A stretch of DNA of 64,000 bases from Paracamarosporium sp. OC-R06-R3 (Eukaryota; Ascomycota; Dothideomycetes; Pleosporales; Didymosphaeriaceae): the NCBI GenBank assembly GCA_019828545.1, contig JACVRA010000064.1, positions 62,001 to 126,000 of the forward strand. Direction: 5' to 3'. The notes beneath the pieces were generated by a model that saw only the letters and a program-made list of their open reading frames with translations, was not told the origin of the DNA and searched no databases. The position numbers and the translations under genes were made by a program. Below, in pieces: positions 11,577 to 22,767 of the stretch. How positions within the stretch are numbered: position 1 is the first letter of the stretch; the number at the start of each line of letters is the position of its first letter.

Positions 11577-12689
11577 CGAGAGAAAAGCGCTTCACATATA
11601 GTTGACTGTCTTATTAATAGAACGTTTCCCAAGACTTAGAGGGTATGCCGACTTATACGGGACACCTTGTATGAGCGGGCGCCAACACTGGCGACTTTGC
11701 CGCAATGCTGCATGGTCCTGTCCCAGTTCGTTGGAGCAACCAATAAGCTGATGCGTCTTGCTTCTCGCTTGTCGCGCTCCAACCTCAGAATGGGGCCATT
11801 CTCCTTACCACCCGCCGAAGCGCTATCGGTTGAGCCTGATCTGCTACGTTTATCTACTAAAAAGATCGTTTGCGCGTCTCAATCTGTCACAGAAATGTCG
11901 CAAGGCATGAAGTGACTGTGGCAGGCGGTACAGACATAGACGCAACCAGCCACTGATCACGTGCCGTCGCAACAGCGCTAGGTATGTCTAAACCACTTTG
12001 GCGTTCTTCCAATGTCTATATGCAAAGATACCAATCTCTCAAATACAGAATTACGTAAAGCGTCCGTTTGTGTCTAAATTCAATGCTTCAAGCATGTATG
12101 TCCTGCATGTGGCTCTCAGCACATCATCTCATACCTGAAGGTAGACTTGCTTACGATCCCTGCGTTGATTGCTGCCCGTTTTATATCACTCACCACCTCA
12201 GAAATGGATTGAAAATACAACTTGGGAGCAAATCACTAGAGTTTATGCTCTAATGCTGAACAAAGACTAGAAGGGACATCTAGTCAGGGCATCTATGCGC
12301 GGTATATATCCACAAACTACCATATCCTGATGCGCTTCTAACGAAAGAGAAGATCACGCAGTGATTGGAGTGATACCTTGATAAGACTGATAGATTTTGG
12401 TGACCTGCACCAGTTTCTAGAAGTGACTGTGATTAAAGTAAGAAGAGTAGAAGACAGCAAACTAATATAAAGATGCGCATGTGAGCCCAGGCCTTAGATA
12501 CCTTTCACGTGTGTCCAGGTAAAAGGGCACTGGCTCCTGAATAGGCACTTGAATGCCGCCAAGTAAGAAGATATTGTGAGTTCTGTCCATTCCCCAGATT
12601 CCATTCCGCAATGCAAAGTGGCCATAGACATTCCATGCAGCCATACATATGTTAATCCCTATTCATGCGAAGCTGAAAACCTAGTACGG
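11577..12689. other. Intergenic, nothing recognised
   Basis: This 1.1-kb stretch lies between the GTPase start and the STE3 stop. Short frames on both strands lack family features or splice partners. It contains the GTPase promoter and STE3 3' region. Confidence 0.5.
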
Positions 12690-14240
12690 TTAATCCCAGG
12701 CATTTCTTCCAATGACCTTCTCTTTGCCTTTGTCCTGGCTGGCTTGATACACCTCATGAATAACGTGGACTCCCATGATCTCATTGTCTTTATCCCCAAT
12801 GTTATCATCCGCAGCCCAGGCACGTGCAGTAAAAGCAGAAGGGTTCGAAGGCGTCTTATCCAGGATAGGGAGGGGTTCAGAGTCAATTGAGGTCTTTTTA
12901 TGAATTGGGAGTATAGATTGATCAACACTGCGGCGGTTGAATATGCGGCTGAAAAAAGACCATGTGTTGGTTTGGGACTTTCCATGGTACTGGTTAGGCG
13001 TATGCAGAATCGCGGATTCCTCGTTTGTAGATCCAGGCTGTATAATTGACCCAACGAAGGAAGCGTTGTGGCTCGTCTCGGAGAAAGATCCATTCTTGCT
13101 TAACAAACTCTTTGCCTTGCTTGACCAGCTGGACGTCCACCGCTTCACGGTGGTGACACTGCGTGGTGTTCCAGTATTACTACTCTCGCTTGTTGTGTAA
13201 AGACTTGGGAATATCTTGCCAAGCCCGATTGAAGTGAGCATTCCCTTGTACAAATTGCTCGCATCGGAGCCAGTACCAAAGAGTATGAAGGTGATATATC
13301 CTGCGCCAACTTCACCCCAACGATCCCAGCGTACAGAGCCGTTCGAAGGTACCTTGACGACGGAATTCCACTCAGGACCATGGACGCGCGCCCAACTATA
13401 TTCGTCCACAATGGTGTCGGCAAGGCTGTAGAGAATGAAGAAGGAGTATGGGAGCAGGATAACCGAGACATAGAGGGACATAATGAAGAGTCGTATAAAG
13501 CGCGATTTGGTGGTATTACGGGCGGCGATAAGGTTGTGAAACTCACGTCGGTAACGGAAGAGCCGGAAGCCCAGTAAGCCTATGACAGGAGGTTAGCTGT
13601 GTTCGGGATTGGATGAGGATGAAAGATAGCGATGCGTACCGGAGTAGAAGGCTGCTACTAGCGTTGTGACGCACCCCCAAACCCATACAATTGCTAGGCT
13701 TGGCCAACTGGAATCATAGGCAGCCGTGCATCCCGAAATGCCGAAGATAAAGTATCGGAATGGTTGAACGATGTAGTACGTTATCATCAAGATAGCCGGA
13801 TATACCCAACAGGATCCGATTTCAATGGTTTTCTCAATGAATACGCTTCGCTTGCTAGGAGCAACTGTGATATTGCGTGTATCCATAACATTTGCGAGTC
13901 GGCGTGCGATGACGGCTGTACATGCTGCGAGGGCCACCGTGGCTCCAACCTGGATGCGGACTTCGATATCGCAAAGACCTGCACCGTTATACCATTCTTC
14001 CATATTGTCGTGGGGCCAGATAAGGGGATTGACGAAATTGAAGAAATTGAGAAGTATGATCCAGAAGATCAATGATCCGGCGGCGATGTTGCGTTGCGAG
14101 AGATGCCAGAACATGGGAGAAATGCAGAGAATCCATGATGGAAAGGCAAGGACTGGAAGGACCACCGCTTGTGGATAGAATGAAAATTGAGTTCCTGTCA
14201 TGTTGGTAGACATGCTAGATAGACGTTCTGGGACTGCCAA
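12690..14240 (-). CDS. STE3-type pheromone receptor (GPCR)
   Basis: Two exons, complement(12690..13579, 13640..14240), 496 aa from the first Met; the tenth residue (Met at 14213, MSTNMTG) is an equally good start and gives 487 aa. Seven hydrophobic segments can be followed, starting with AVVLPVLAFPSWILCI. Family signatures are FNFVNPLIWPHDN after helix 2 and the third cytoplasmic loop GFRLFRYRREFHNLI followed by LFIMSLYVSVILLPYS. The ~190-residue C-terminal tail is hydrophilic and Ser/Thr-rich, as expected for a regulated G-protein-coupled receptor. Known role: plasma-membrane receptor for the lipidated a-factor-type peptide, coupling to the mating G protein and MAPK cascade; it also serves chemotropism in filamentous fungi. 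The 60-nt intron falls between helix 5 and the third loop. No mating-type gene is nearby. Confidence 0.9.
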
Positions 14241-15298
14241 AATGCGGACTGAAGCTCCAGAAGCTCGAGGATCGATGAAGTGAGGTATTAAGAGTTCAAA
14301 AGGAAAGGAAAGAGCGTGATGGAACAGATAGCGGATGTATCCTGCGCACTGGTCAGATTATATCGATTCAATTAAGTCCAAGCCTCAATAAGTACTCAAT
14401 AGCGAACGCCCATGCTCTCCAACGCACAGCCAGTGAAGGCTGGAAGGTTAGGGGTAAGCAATTTGTCGTCACCACATCGACCAAACGTATCAATTAGCGA
14501 CGCTATTGAGTTTTGCAGTCAACAGATCCGACTGATTCATTCGCTGTGAGCGCTTGAGGGGCGCGAGGCGGTGAAACGTGGAGGCATACCGGATTTGGGT
14601 CTGAATAGAAAAATTGCCCAATTGGTAAGTTGTGAATAGGAAAACAAAAATACTGCTATTAGACGAGTCTCAGGCCTCGTTTAAGCCGGCTAACCGCTTC
14701 CATAGATACCGTGCTCATGTTGAGTTCGCCATGTGTTAGAGCGCGGGCAGCCGCCTCAACCGTGCATGAAAAGTGATGTATTTTGAAATCGCTTCCAATG
14801 GTTTTTTAGTACATCCAGTCACTTTGGAAGGCTCTCTAATGTCGACATAACGAAGGTGCACAAAAACTTGTTGATTCGCGATTACTACCTCATCATTGCG
14901 TGTTCAATTGCGGACAGACAGGTCGTATCAGTGATAGAATCTGATTCAGTTTTATTCAAGGGTATGGGAGAAGATTAGCTACCATCGTAGCTGCGATGAC
15001 TTTGAAAGATGCTGAGACGTGGTGCAGGTGGTGAAATTGCGCATTTTGGATGGCTTGCTATACAATTTACCCGAAGTGGCTAGTCTATGATGTAAGTGAC
15101 TACGCACTTGGCGGTCGCATTCCATCCCAACGCCTTCGCAGCACCGCGCAAGCTCGACAACGCCCTCATGATGATCCACCATCCCTTGGATCGTTGTTGC
15201 GGCGCGTCAGATTCGCTGACCATTCTACTAGCCTAGTGCTCCACCGACATCGCTCTCCGAACTCTCTCGTAAGGCTTGGTGTCTGAGCCGCCCACAAC
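14241..15298. promoter_or_regulatory. Divergent intergenic region (STE3 / membrane protein)
   Basis: This stretch of about 1.06 kb carries the promoters of the STE3 gene (leftward) and the 460-aa membrane protein (rightward). No pheromone-response-like element or TATA box was identified with confidence. Confidence 0.35.
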
Positions 15299-16735
15299 AT
15301 GGCGGAAGCACCTGCCGAGAATTCTCTGGGTTCCCCAATACACCCTCTTCTCCGCCAGAAGATGCTGAATCGCGCAGCAACCTTCACGGAAGGCGCACAA
15401 CCTCCACCAGCGCCCCGCCGACGCAGCTCCATCCTCTCTCAGTACTCAGACACGCGACCCTCTTTCCGATCCTCTACCGACGACCTACTACAACTATCGA
15501 GTAATGGTGATATGGAGAAGCTGGCTACGACCGATGAGGTATCGCTTTGGCATTCTGCCCCGCTTGCCTTCGCTATCGTCCCCGCTTTCGCTGGCCTCTT
15601 CTTCCAGAATGGTGGTGCTGTTGTGACGGATATACTGTTGTTAGCATTCGGGTCCATGTTCCTCAACTGGTGTGTGAGGACGCCATGGTATGCGCATGGT
15701 CCGTTATATAGGCAAATCGCTAATAATGCATAATCATCCAGGGAATGGTATCACGCCGCTCAACAGATGCAATACGTCGATTACGATGAGCCAGGACGCG
15801 ATGATACAATTCTGGAAGAAGACGAGCTCAGTGGAGAGTCAATGAATAGCGAAGAGAAAGCATCTGGCCTGCCCGATTCAGCAACCCCAGACAAGCACAG
15901 TGCAAACAATGACTACGCGCCGCCGACAAAAGCACAGGACGACGCACGCCAGGAGCTCAGAAAGAACGAGATATTGGCACTGTTTACCTGCTTTATAGGT
16001 CCCTTAGTCGGTGCCTACTTACTTCATGCTATACGGTCACAGCTCACTCGCCCAGCCGAAGGTCTTGTATCCAACTACAATCTCACCATTTTCGTAATGG
16101 GCGCTGAACTTCGTCCAATTCACCATGTCATCAAGATGAAACAGGCGCGAATGCTGCATCTCCAGCGTTTAGTCCGCTCTGATAACAAGCCCGAATACCG
16201 CAAAGCAGATCTCCAGGATATCTCGGCTCGCCTCGCTGACCTTGAAGCGCGAGCCAGCGAACCTCCGCAGAACTCTGACATTGAGAGCCTGAAGATAGGG
16301 GCTACAATCAGACAAGGTATACAGCCCCAACTCGACGCTCTGAACCGTGCCGTGCGAAGATACGAAAAGCGCCAGGCAGCACAATCTATCCAGATGGAAG
16401 CACGCTTCCAGGAAGTAGACAACCGGCTGAGAGACGCACTGGCTTTAGCAGCGGCCGCCGCCCGCACGGGACAAAGGCCAGGCATTGTGTCCATGTTGTT
16501 GACGTGGATCGCTAACCTCTGCGCATTCGGCATGCAGACAAGCTGGGCGGTGGCTACATATCCATACAGGACTATGGCTGCGATTGCGAACCAGATTAGT
16601 ATCTTTTTCACGCGTGCAGATCGCCAACCGAGGAAGAGGGTGAAAATGCAGAGTAATGGCAATGCTTATGCTGCCTTATCGACATCCAAGGTGCAGTCTA
16701 GAAGCGGTAGAGATTCTTCTTATTACACACATTGA
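15299..16735 (+). CDS. Conserved-looking fungal membrane protein of unknown function
   Basis: Two exons, 15299..15687 and 15742..16735, 460 aa. The intron is 54 nt and joins RTPW to EWYHAAQQ in phase. The N-terminus is basic and disordered (PPPAPRRRSS). Two adjacent hydrophobic segments follow (SAPLAFAIVPAFAGLFF; ILLLAFGSMFLNW), then an acidic linker, a third segment (NEILALFTCFIGPLVGAYLL), a long charged helical region rich in Arg/Glu/Ala that should form a coiled coil, and a final hydrophobic stretch (IANLCAFGMQTSWAVAT) before a basic tail. This suggests an integral membrane protein with a cytosolic coiled coil, perhaps of ER or nuclear envelope. I do not recognise the family. Confidence 0.8.
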
Positions 16736-17503
16736 TACCCAATACATCCGGTTCTGATCTTCGTATCTTTGCGTTGCTGCGTGCATTGGAATTATGTTCC
16801 AGAATTTCAATATTCTGGTGGCATTGTGGGAAAACTAGCTACGAGCTCCACATTATGAACAGTGATATGGCTTTTGAGTGAGACAGCCACAAGTCCCAGT
16901 AAACAACGATTTGTGCAATGTCAGGCCAGAACTCTACCTATAATTACCATTTCGATTGTTTGTTTCAAGTTAACACATGGATCCAAGAGATTAATAGACA
17001 ATGAATGGAGCTGCATCACGCGACTTGATATTCAATGGTGACGACAAGCGTCGTGCGGGGTAAGCTCAAACCAACAATGGATCGTAGGTTAGAACATCAC
17101 GTCACAAAGAGCACAAGTCATTGGATTGTCGTGAAACATGTCTGATTCATTTTCCGTATCGTGACTGATATGTCCACATGGCAGATATGTCGTTCAAAGG
17201 CAAGCATAGAAGCGAGCCGGTGTTAGAACGCATATCTGAGGTCGTTCAAATAAAACTCCCGAAGTCCTCAATAGGTAATTAACCAGCGTCCAACTGAGTC
17301 CTCAATCCAGCACAGATGCTGCATTCTCCCCAATTGACCAAAGAATTGCTCGCGAGTCGACCGCATGATGTAGCCGAGACCAGGTGCTGTGAGCAGAATG
17401 GCGGCTGCTTCGAAAGTCGGTTGGAGATTGCTCGCTGAAAGTCGTTCATTGTTTGGTGTTAGGTGATTGAGGTGATGGGCGCTGAGATTGGGGGGCGAGT
17501 AGT
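16736..17503. other. Intergenic, nothing recognised
   Basis: This 0.77-kb stretch lies between two converging genes (membrane protein and eL41). No gene is supported. It would hold both 3' ends. Confidence 0.5.
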
Positions 17504-17635
17504 TTATTTGCTGCGGACGCTGTTAGAGAACTGTTGCTGCAAGTACGAACACACAAAGACTTACGAGCGGGCCCTAGTCTTTCTCCTCTTGCGCTTGAGA
17601 CGTCGCACGCGCTTCTTCCTCCATTTGGCTCTCAT
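17504..17635 (-). CDS. rpl41: Ribosomal protein eL41 (25 aa)
   Basis: Two coding exons, complement(17504..17510, 17565..17635). The product starts MRAKWRKKRVRRLKRK and ends RKTRARSK, 25 residues that are almost all Arg/Lys, the hallmark of eL41, the smallest ribosomal protein, which sits at the 60S/40S interface. The first exon ends after two bases of the Ser24 codon at a GTAAGT donor. Splicing over 54 nt to CGTCCGCAG supplies C-AAA-TAA, giving the Ser-Lys ending. The last coding exon is therefore only 7 nt. Without splicing the frame would stop one residue short, because the donor itself reads TCG-TAA. A 5'-UTR intron is also likely (listed separately). Confidence 0.93.
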
Positions 17636-17643
17636 CTTGTCGG

Positions 17644-17787
17644 CTAAGTGAACTTCGAGTAAACAGTAAGCAAACGTTCCAGAGCGGGGTAGCGGCAGCG
17701 ACACTTGAGCCGCGAAGGCGCAGCGCGAAGCGATTGAGCTCAATTGAGCTTCATGAAGCTCCCGCGGAAAGGTGGATGAGAGCTTAC
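17644..17787 (-). other. Probable 5'-UTR intron of eL41, containing nested palindromes
   Basis: On the minus strand a GTAAGC donor (17787) and a CACTTAG acceptor (17644) bound 144 nt that ends 8 nt before the eL41 start codon. Inside are overlapping perfect palindromes: AGCTCAATTGAGCT (17737-17750) and GAGCTTCATGAAGCTC (17746-17761). Leader introns are common in fungal ribosomal-protein genes (established knowledge). The role of the palindromes is unknown. Confidence 0.5.
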
Positions 17788-17939
17788 CTTGCTTTCGAGA
17801 TGAGTGTCGTTGGTTGAGGAAAGAGAGCAGCTTGCAACGAGCACAAAGACTATGTGCGCGAGCGGGCTTCGCTTAATGTAGACTAGCTATCCTAGTCTTA
17901 GCCCCTTGGCACCGGCCAGGTACGTCACATCTCTTGGGT

Positions 17940-20381
17940 ATGTTTCCGAACTTTAACCACATTCATATGGAAGGCATCGTACAGTGTATGATGATGGACG
18001 ACGACCTTGTCGGATACTTCGAAATACGTATCGCTGGTGATGTCCCAAATGGTCAGTGCGACATCCTTTGAAACAGTCCTTCGACGCGTTACTGACGCGT
18101 CCAGCAACTCAAGATTTGATCGATATACATGGAAATGAGCAGTTTTATCTTGGGAGGAATCCAGCTCTCTGGTGGGAGCAGTAATAATCCTAAGGGGATT
18201 TTCATTATAATCTAATGTGTAGCTATAGCGAGCGACACTGGTCGGACCCCACCATTTCCAACCAGCATCTCCGCATTCACTGCATACTGTACGAGAAGTC
18301 TGGCACTGGCGAAGTCCCACCGCTGGTCTATGCGACAGATGTGTCAAGCAATGGTACTTTCCTCAAGAAAAATAATGCGGCCCACGCTAGTTCGCAAAAC
18401 AATCATGGTGTGCTGATGACTCGCAATCACGGCGCGTTCCTTCTCGATGATCGAGACGAGCTTCGTATATCCGACTCGGTCACGCTGATTTATCATGATA
18501 TTGAACCTAAATCAGATACCCCATTTACCTTTACCCAAGAAAGTGAAATGCAACAATTCGCATCACGATACTTCATCACTGGTCGCTTGCTCGGTAAAGG
18601 AGGTTTCGGGAAGGTCATGGTCAGCATTCACCAGAAATCACAACGACAACTGGCCTGCAAAATCATTAATCTTAAAGATGTTCATTTACGAGAAGCTTTA
18701 CCTGACCTAAGACTGCCGAGTGGCCAGGACACTGAACCAAGCATTGCATGTGAATCCGCAAAGCGTTGGCCAAGCAAGGTCACGCGATGTTCTCGCGAGT
18801 TCAGGATTCTTAAAGACCTCTCCCATCCAAACATCATCAGCGTCGAGAAAGTTTTCTGGAGTCTGAACACGCTCTATCTATTCCAGGAGTTGATCACTGG
18901 AGGAGATCTATTTTCGTACATGGAACGGAAAGGGGATGCACTAAGTTCCATCGACGTGGCCGTAATTGTTTTGCAGATTCTTAGGGCAGTTGACTATCTC
19001 CACGATCGTGACATTGTTCACCGGGATTTGAAACCTGACAACATACTCCTAACATACCCAGAAGATGGAGCGCGTATTGTCATCACCGACTTTGGTAACG
19101 CCAGAGTCTTGCCTAAAGCAACCGTAAATAAAAACAGACGTATGTTTACCAATACTGGAACATTGGAATACATCGCACCTGAGATATATGGGATGAACAA
19201 GACACTGCCAAAGGAATCTGGGTATTCCAAAGCGGTGGATATGTGGTCGATTGGTGTGATTACAGCAAATCTTCTGTCCGGAGAAGCTATGTTTTTCGCT
19301 CCTCAGTATGAACCGAACCCTCGCAAGTTCATTTTGGAGCTTGCTGCCAAGTGTGACATCAGCGTTATCGAGGACCCCACGCATCATGCCTGGAACAAAG
19401 TGGGCAATAAACCAAAAGACTTCGTGCGAGCTCTGATTGTGCTACGAGAAGAAGATCGCATGTCTGTCAAGAAAGCTCTCGCCCATCCATGGTTTACAAA
19501 TCCGTACCTTGCCGCGGAGTTTGGAGCCCTATATGCCCGCTCTGTCAAGGACTGGCAACCCCGCCGCAAGGTTTCCAAGCTCGTCGAGCCTGTCGACGCC
19601 ACATCTAAGGATCAAGGAGTTGATATGCAGGCACGATCTCAGTATTTCCAAGAAGCATCCGTTCAGGCTTCCTTCCGTGACATCCAAGAGCATTTTACCG
19701 GTTCGCATGACTGGGACTTGAGCGTAGTCCATCCGCCTCCGGGGGGAAACTCCATTGTATCAGAGCACAAAGAAACCCAATGTGAGGAATATCGCAACTA
19801 TGACCAATCCTCGTACGAGCTAGGGGCGCGACCTGGCTATGATCACCGTCGAGACTCGTCGAACGCTTCGATCAATCCATTGTCCCTTGAACATGGTAAG
19901 TATTCCCCGCTTACATGGTAAACATGTGTGTGAGAGATATATGTCTAACGTATAGTAATATTTAGATCCGCCAGCATCGGGTATGTATTCGACTTACGAG
20001 ACAGCATCCAACAGCCAAGAACAACAGAATAGCACTTGTAGACGGGACGAGATCTGCCCCAAAACGCATGAGTCAGCTCAGAACTCACTCAATCCTCCTG
20101 TTATCTCCGAAGCATCCACACAGTACGATGACAGTCTTAGCTCCTTAACAATGCCATACCCCCCTCTCACTCAAAGATCGCCTGACGATGCTGTAAATCA
20201 TCGTCCTTTATCACCGGACACGGAGACTTCTATTGTTTACGAGACCCCATTGTGTCTCTCACAGCTGCAGGATCCTACATGCAACAGGGACCCATCTACG
20301 GAGGCCGAGCTCGACATCAACGAGGAAGGCGAGCCTACCAATGCACGCAAACGTCGTAAACTCACGCAGGCTTGCAACTAG
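17940..20381 (+). CDS. chk2: FHA-domain checkpoint kinase, Chk2/Cds1 type
   Basis: Four exons, 17940..18051, 18105..18171, 18223..19895 and 19966..20381, 755 aa. An FHA domain occupies about residues 20-120 (LGRNP, SNQHLRIHC, DVSSNGTFL), reading phosphothreonine. The Ser/Thr kinase domain follows: glycine loop GKGGFGKV (~184), ACKI lysine, VHRDLKPDN catalytic loop (~326), DFGNA, activation loop TGTLEYIAPE. The tail is disordered and ends in a basic RKRRK signal, probably nuclear. Known role of the family: relays DNA damage and replication stress signals from ATM/ATR kinases. A single FHA domain fits Chk2/Cds1 better than two-FHA Rad53. Start is uncertain: in-frame Mets at 17940, 17967 and a run a few codons on. 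Exon 2 has two phase-compatible acceptors (18105 or 18114). The donor at 18172 (GTGGGA) is weak but required by phase. Confidence 0.87.
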
Positions 20382-21243
20382 GGCATTTGATATACCAAAT
20401 TTTGATCACAGACTGAACGAACAGCCCGGCTAATGTTTAATTAAGTATTTGTTCATGTGGGGAGGGGGAACATACTGTGAGGGGTTTCAAAGTATGTACT
20501 GTGACGTGTGCTTATTTACGGTGGATACATGCATTACCCTGATGACATTTGTGATGCATGGTGATAACTCAACAATGAATGCAGAGGCAGCATTTACAAA
20601 AGTCGTCGTATTCTAGCTATAGATCTCTTCCCACACATACAATGAATCAAAATTCCACTCATTTGCTCTACGCACATCTCCATCTACTCTACGCTCTGAC
20701 ACCACAGTCCAAATAGTCAAATATACTTTTCTATGTTACGGAGGCGACAATCACCGTTACATCTCGCTTCGGCTCCTGCTCATCTGACCTCACAATTTTC
20801 CCATATGCATCAATGGTATCTCCGGCCAACAAGAACATACTTCACTTTAAAGACTCCACTGGCCAGATCATTGTGCGCTTAGCTCTCCGCTTTCACTCAT
20901 GACATCTCGATAGTTGAGACATGTTGCTTCCAAATATTGATTCAACAACATACATATCGCATCGTAATCTACCTAGCAGGTCTCATCCGGACCTTTACCA
21001 TGACACAGCTCCATAGCCTGACGCCGACGCAAATGTTATAAGACACCCTATGAGAACGCCCAAAGTGCTTACTTTCTGCTAGGCCTTAAGCCCTACATTT
21101 CTTGATGAAGTGAGAAGTTCAGAAAACAATCGCTGCAATGCATTCCAGTGCGCAAATGCACTGTGCTTACGAAGAAGTGGTCGCCGAGGGGGCGTTCCTG
21201 TTAGCATGAGCACTACACACACTTTGTAGTAAACATCGCTCCT
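20382..21243. other. Intergenic, nothing recognised
   Basis: This 0.86-kb stretch lies between the convergent kinase and E2 genes. No coding potential or repeat stands out. Confidence 0.5.
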
Positions 21244-22085
21244 TTATGCTTCTCCAAACAATCGTGCTGTGATATCGCCCATGTATGCTTCTTCTAACTC
21301 GTAATCCTCGCCACCATTACGGTCGATGCCAACGTATTCGAAAGCAGAGACGACGGCCTCAACGTCGAAACCCATGGCGACAAATCGGTCTACGAGATCT
21401 TTGTTGTAACCATGATACCTATTCTGAATTAGTATTTGCGCATACCTCAAACAAGGTGATAACATACGCAGCAAGTGCAACCTTGGCCTCCTGTGCCTTG
21501 GCCGCTTGTGACTTCAATTTGAGGGATTCTGCCGTAGCACCGCCGCTGCCCTCTGCAATCTCTTTCTTCGGTGCACCGGCGTACTTGATCGCCCACTCGC
21601 GGGCAACGTGCTCAAACTCGGAAGGATTTCGTATGAGCATGCTAGCTACCTCAGCGTCTTGGGGATCCTTGGGTTCTGGTGTGCTGAGCAAAGACTGAAG
21701 CGAGATGAGGGCGGATTTGACGGTGAGGACTGGCGACCACTGCGTGCTGAGGGTGTCTAAGCAAATCGCGCCCTTTGATAAATTAGCTATCACCCTACAT
21801 GCGACTGCCATACCAACAACCTACTGTCACCGAGCTGACATTGGGGTGCCAGATCTTAGTCTCAAAGCGCATGTTCGGCGGCCGGAACGGATAGTCGCTG
21901 GAGATCTTGATGTCTACATAGTATGTACCACCCTCGTACGGTGTGTCTGGAGGCCCGGGAAACGAGCCCCGAAGATGTGTGAGGTCATCGCCGCCCGCTG
22001 CGGGCTCGACGACGATCTGTGACAGCTTATCGTTCTGGATATCGGCGATCTCCTTCGCAATGCGCCGCGCTCGGTTGGTCGACAT
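21244..22085 (-). CDS. ubc1: Ubiquitin-conjugating enzyme E2, UBC1/E2-25K type with UBA domain
   Basis: Three exons, complement(21244..21418, 21468..21772, 21825..22085), 246 aa. The UBC fold (about 1-150) shows [15 protein letters not shown], the HPN motif (WHPN) and the active-site cysteine C91 in GAICLD. A C-terminal segment (about 195-246) reads [25 protein letters not shown], a UBA domain of the MGF type. This layout is diagnostic of yeast Ubc1 and human E2-25K/UBE2K, which extend Lys48-linked chains. Introns of 52 and 49 nt fall within the UBC fold and before the UBA. It is divergently paired with rpt2, so both ends of the ubiquitin-proteasome pathway share one intergenic region. Confidence 0.94.
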
Positions 22086-22767
22086 GATGTGTGTACTTGG
22101 TGGAGGCGAAGATGGTCAGTGAAGTAGTTTTCGAGGAACGGCTGGAGGGAACGAAGATACGGGGCTGGCGGTAAAAGTAGGCAACAGGGTGGAAGCCGGG
22201 TTCACTGTTGCACCTTGGTCAGCCTGAGGCTGCGATCGCCGTGGCTGAGAGTGAGCCAGGCAACAAGTTCAATGGGAGCCTGCCGTAGCTTTGCAAACGG
22301 AGCCATGAATGAATGCCACTTACGAAAGGCAGCTGTCTATATATTGGAGCCGTCGTAATGTGAGGCGTGTGAGGCGAGAGCTTTGGTCACGGCGGGGTTG
22401 CGGGTGGGCACGAGCTGCTCTATGAAAGCAGACGGCGTGAGTACTTGAGAAGGGGGAGTTGGATCTGTTCCACGTCATAAGAGAACCCAAGATTGGCGAC
22501 TATCTCTGACGTGTCTGGCGTCCAGTGGAGAAGACGAGGCGGGAGCATGCTGTACAGTTGGGGAAATGGCGTACCTAAGCACGTGATAGTGTCGCGCTCG
22601 GACCGTGTCTGGAGCTCCGAATCAGCGCGACGCCAGCATCAACATTACAAACACCGCCCCAAGACCATCGTTCTCTCACCTACGACGCCGTCGACCCCGC
22701 ACGCAGGAGACAATCTTCTATTCTACCACAAGCCCAAAAAGTTGCATTCTCTCGCTGAGCCAGTGCC
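22086..22767. promoter_or_regulatory. Divergent promoter region, ubc1 / rpt2
   Basis: These 682 bp separate the two divergent start codons. I looked for the yeast Rpn4 element (PACE, GGTGGCAAA) on both strands and did not see an exact copy. A GGTGGAGGCGAAG stretch near 22100 resembles it only loosely. Confidence 0.4.
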
